NCBI GenBank assembly: GCA_027030565.1
Contig: JALVEU010000393.1
Coordinates: forward strand, 1 to 6,317
DNA length: 6,317 nt
Direction: 5' to 3'
Source of the DNA: Gammaproteobacteria bacterium
GTDB taxonomy: Bacteria > Pseudomonadota > Gammaproteobacteria > JAJDOJ01
Numbering within the stretch: the stretch's first letter is position 1; every line of letters begins with the position of its first letter. The notes below the pieces were generated by a model. That model searched no databases, had not been told where the DNA came from, and saw only the letters and a list, made by a program, of their open reading frames with translations. The position numbers and the translations under genes are program-made. Below are positions 5,988 to 6,317 of the stretch, in pieces.

Positions 5988-6233
5988 ATGCCTGTTGCGG
6001 ATGCCATGGGTGCGGCGGCGCTGCGGATCCAGGCCATGCCCGAGGGCCGCCAGACGGGCGATCGGAGCAGGTGCCTGTTGGAGGCCCGCGGTGTGCACGG
6101 GGTTCCCGCGGCCGCCACGATTTGCGAGCGGGATCACGGGCGCGTGTCCGCGCGCTGCCGTGCCGTGTGGCCGGACCCGCGCGCATCCGCCATCCGGCTG
6201 GCCCGCGGCGCCTTCGAGCGAGCGCGGCGGTGA
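5988..6233 (+). CDS. Hypothetical 81-residue protein coupled to the downstream gene
   Basis: I do not recognise this protein. It starts at an ATG with TAGGAAA ahead (AGGA at 5975-5978, 9 nt spacing). It shows a G/C-rich third codon position (roughly 85 percent by my count), and its TGA overlaps the GTG start of the next gene (GTGA). The translation is Ala/Arg-rich and basic, with three Cys (in SRCLLEARG, TICERDHG and ARCRAVW), no membrane segment and no signal peptide. The second half (ICERDHGRVSARCRAVWPDP) reads like a possible folded unit, while the first half is low in information. Evidence for reality is the ribosome-binding site plus the coupled stop/start. Evidence against is its short length, high-GC background and lack of a recognisable family. 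It may instead be untranslated leader of the downstream gene. Confidence 0.4.
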   Translation: MPVADAMGAAALRIQAMPEGRQTGDRSRCLLEARGVHGVPAAATICERDHGRVSARCRAVWPDPRASAIRLARGAFERARR

Positions 6234-6317
6234 GCGAGAACTCGGCGAACCACTTGCTGGCCCGTCAGCTGGCGGAGCTCGGCCTGTGCGCAGAGGAACC
6301 GCCGGATCCGGCCAACT
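6230..6317 (+). CDS. N-terminus of a possible multi-domain signalling protein (3'-truncated)
   Basis: Only 29 residues are visible, from a GTG overlapping the previous TGA to the right edge. The segment HLLARQLAELGLCAEEPPDP is a short amphipathic helix followed by a Pro-rich turn. It resembles the leader found at the start of some gammaproteobacterial sensor kinases and GGDEF/EAL proteins (pattern RQLxxLGLxxxxPP followed by a Trp). That resemblance is from memory of the pattern, not from a search, and none of the catalytic domains is in the window. Frame continuity to the edge and the GTGA junction support a real gene; the function is tentative. No good Shine-Dalgarno is seen, consistent with coupling to the upstream ORF. 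Confidence 0.5.
   Translation, partial: MSENSANHLLARQLAELGLCAEEPPDPAN

Noticed and set aside
5829..6186. Other minus-strand frames opposite the 81-codon ORF (5829-6137 and 5986-6186)
   Set aside because: They are Arg/Pro/Gly/His-rich with no motif, no ribosome-binding site and no sensible junction with neighbours.

Overview
This is a 6.3 kb stretch of high-GC DNA. Genes are packed tightly, with overlapping starts and stops, GTG as well as ATG starts, and strong G/C preference at third codon positions. The protein families present (YciB, YciI, a secreted parvulin, and an Mla/Pqi-type MCE transporter whose permease carries an N-terminal STAS domain) point to a Gram-negative gammaproteobacterium. 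The overall style would fit the Chromatiales/Ectothiorhodospiraceae, but that placement is inference, not proof. I see no tRNA, rRNA, CRISPR array, insertion sequence or prophage gene.

Layout. (1) Positions 3-938, plus strand: the 3' part of a membrane-associated metal-dependent hydrolase of the YdjM/DUF457 type, whose start lies outside the window. (2) Positions 923-5801, minus strand: six genes in one direction, read from high to low coordinates: yciB (inner-membrane septation/envelope protein), a YciI-family small enzyme, a secreted parvulin-type prolyl isomerase, a STAS-MlaE permease, an MlaF-type ATPase and an MlaD-type MCE protein. Gaps are 2, 90 and 20 nt, followed by overlaps of 17 and 4 nt, so this is probably one operon or two nested ones. 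(3) Positions 5802-5987: a divergent intergenic region with an AT-rich island and a small dyad. (4) Positions 5988-6317, plus strand: a possible 81-codon ORF of unknown function whose stop overlaps the GTG start of a gene that runs off the window. That gene's N-terminus resembles the leader of some multi-domain signalling proteins.

How the genes work together. The last three minus-strand genes encode a complete inner-membrane ABC core for lipid movement between inner and outer membrane: the permease, its ATPase, and a periplasmic MCE subunit with a long helical tail. The STAS domain fused to the permease probably takes the place of a separate MlaB. No MlaC-type shuttle, MlaA or PqiC-type lipoprotein is encoded here, so any outer-membrane partner must be elsewhere. 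YciB and the secreted prolyl isomerase also act at the envelope, so the cluster has an envelope-maintenance theme.

The window looks like well-organised core genome, not an accessory island. I found no convincing undescribed system. The points most worth a second look are the STAS-permease fusion, the helical-tail MCE protein without an obvious outer-membrane partner, the unknown 81-codon ORF coupled to a signalling-like gene, and the convergent overlap of two stop codons.
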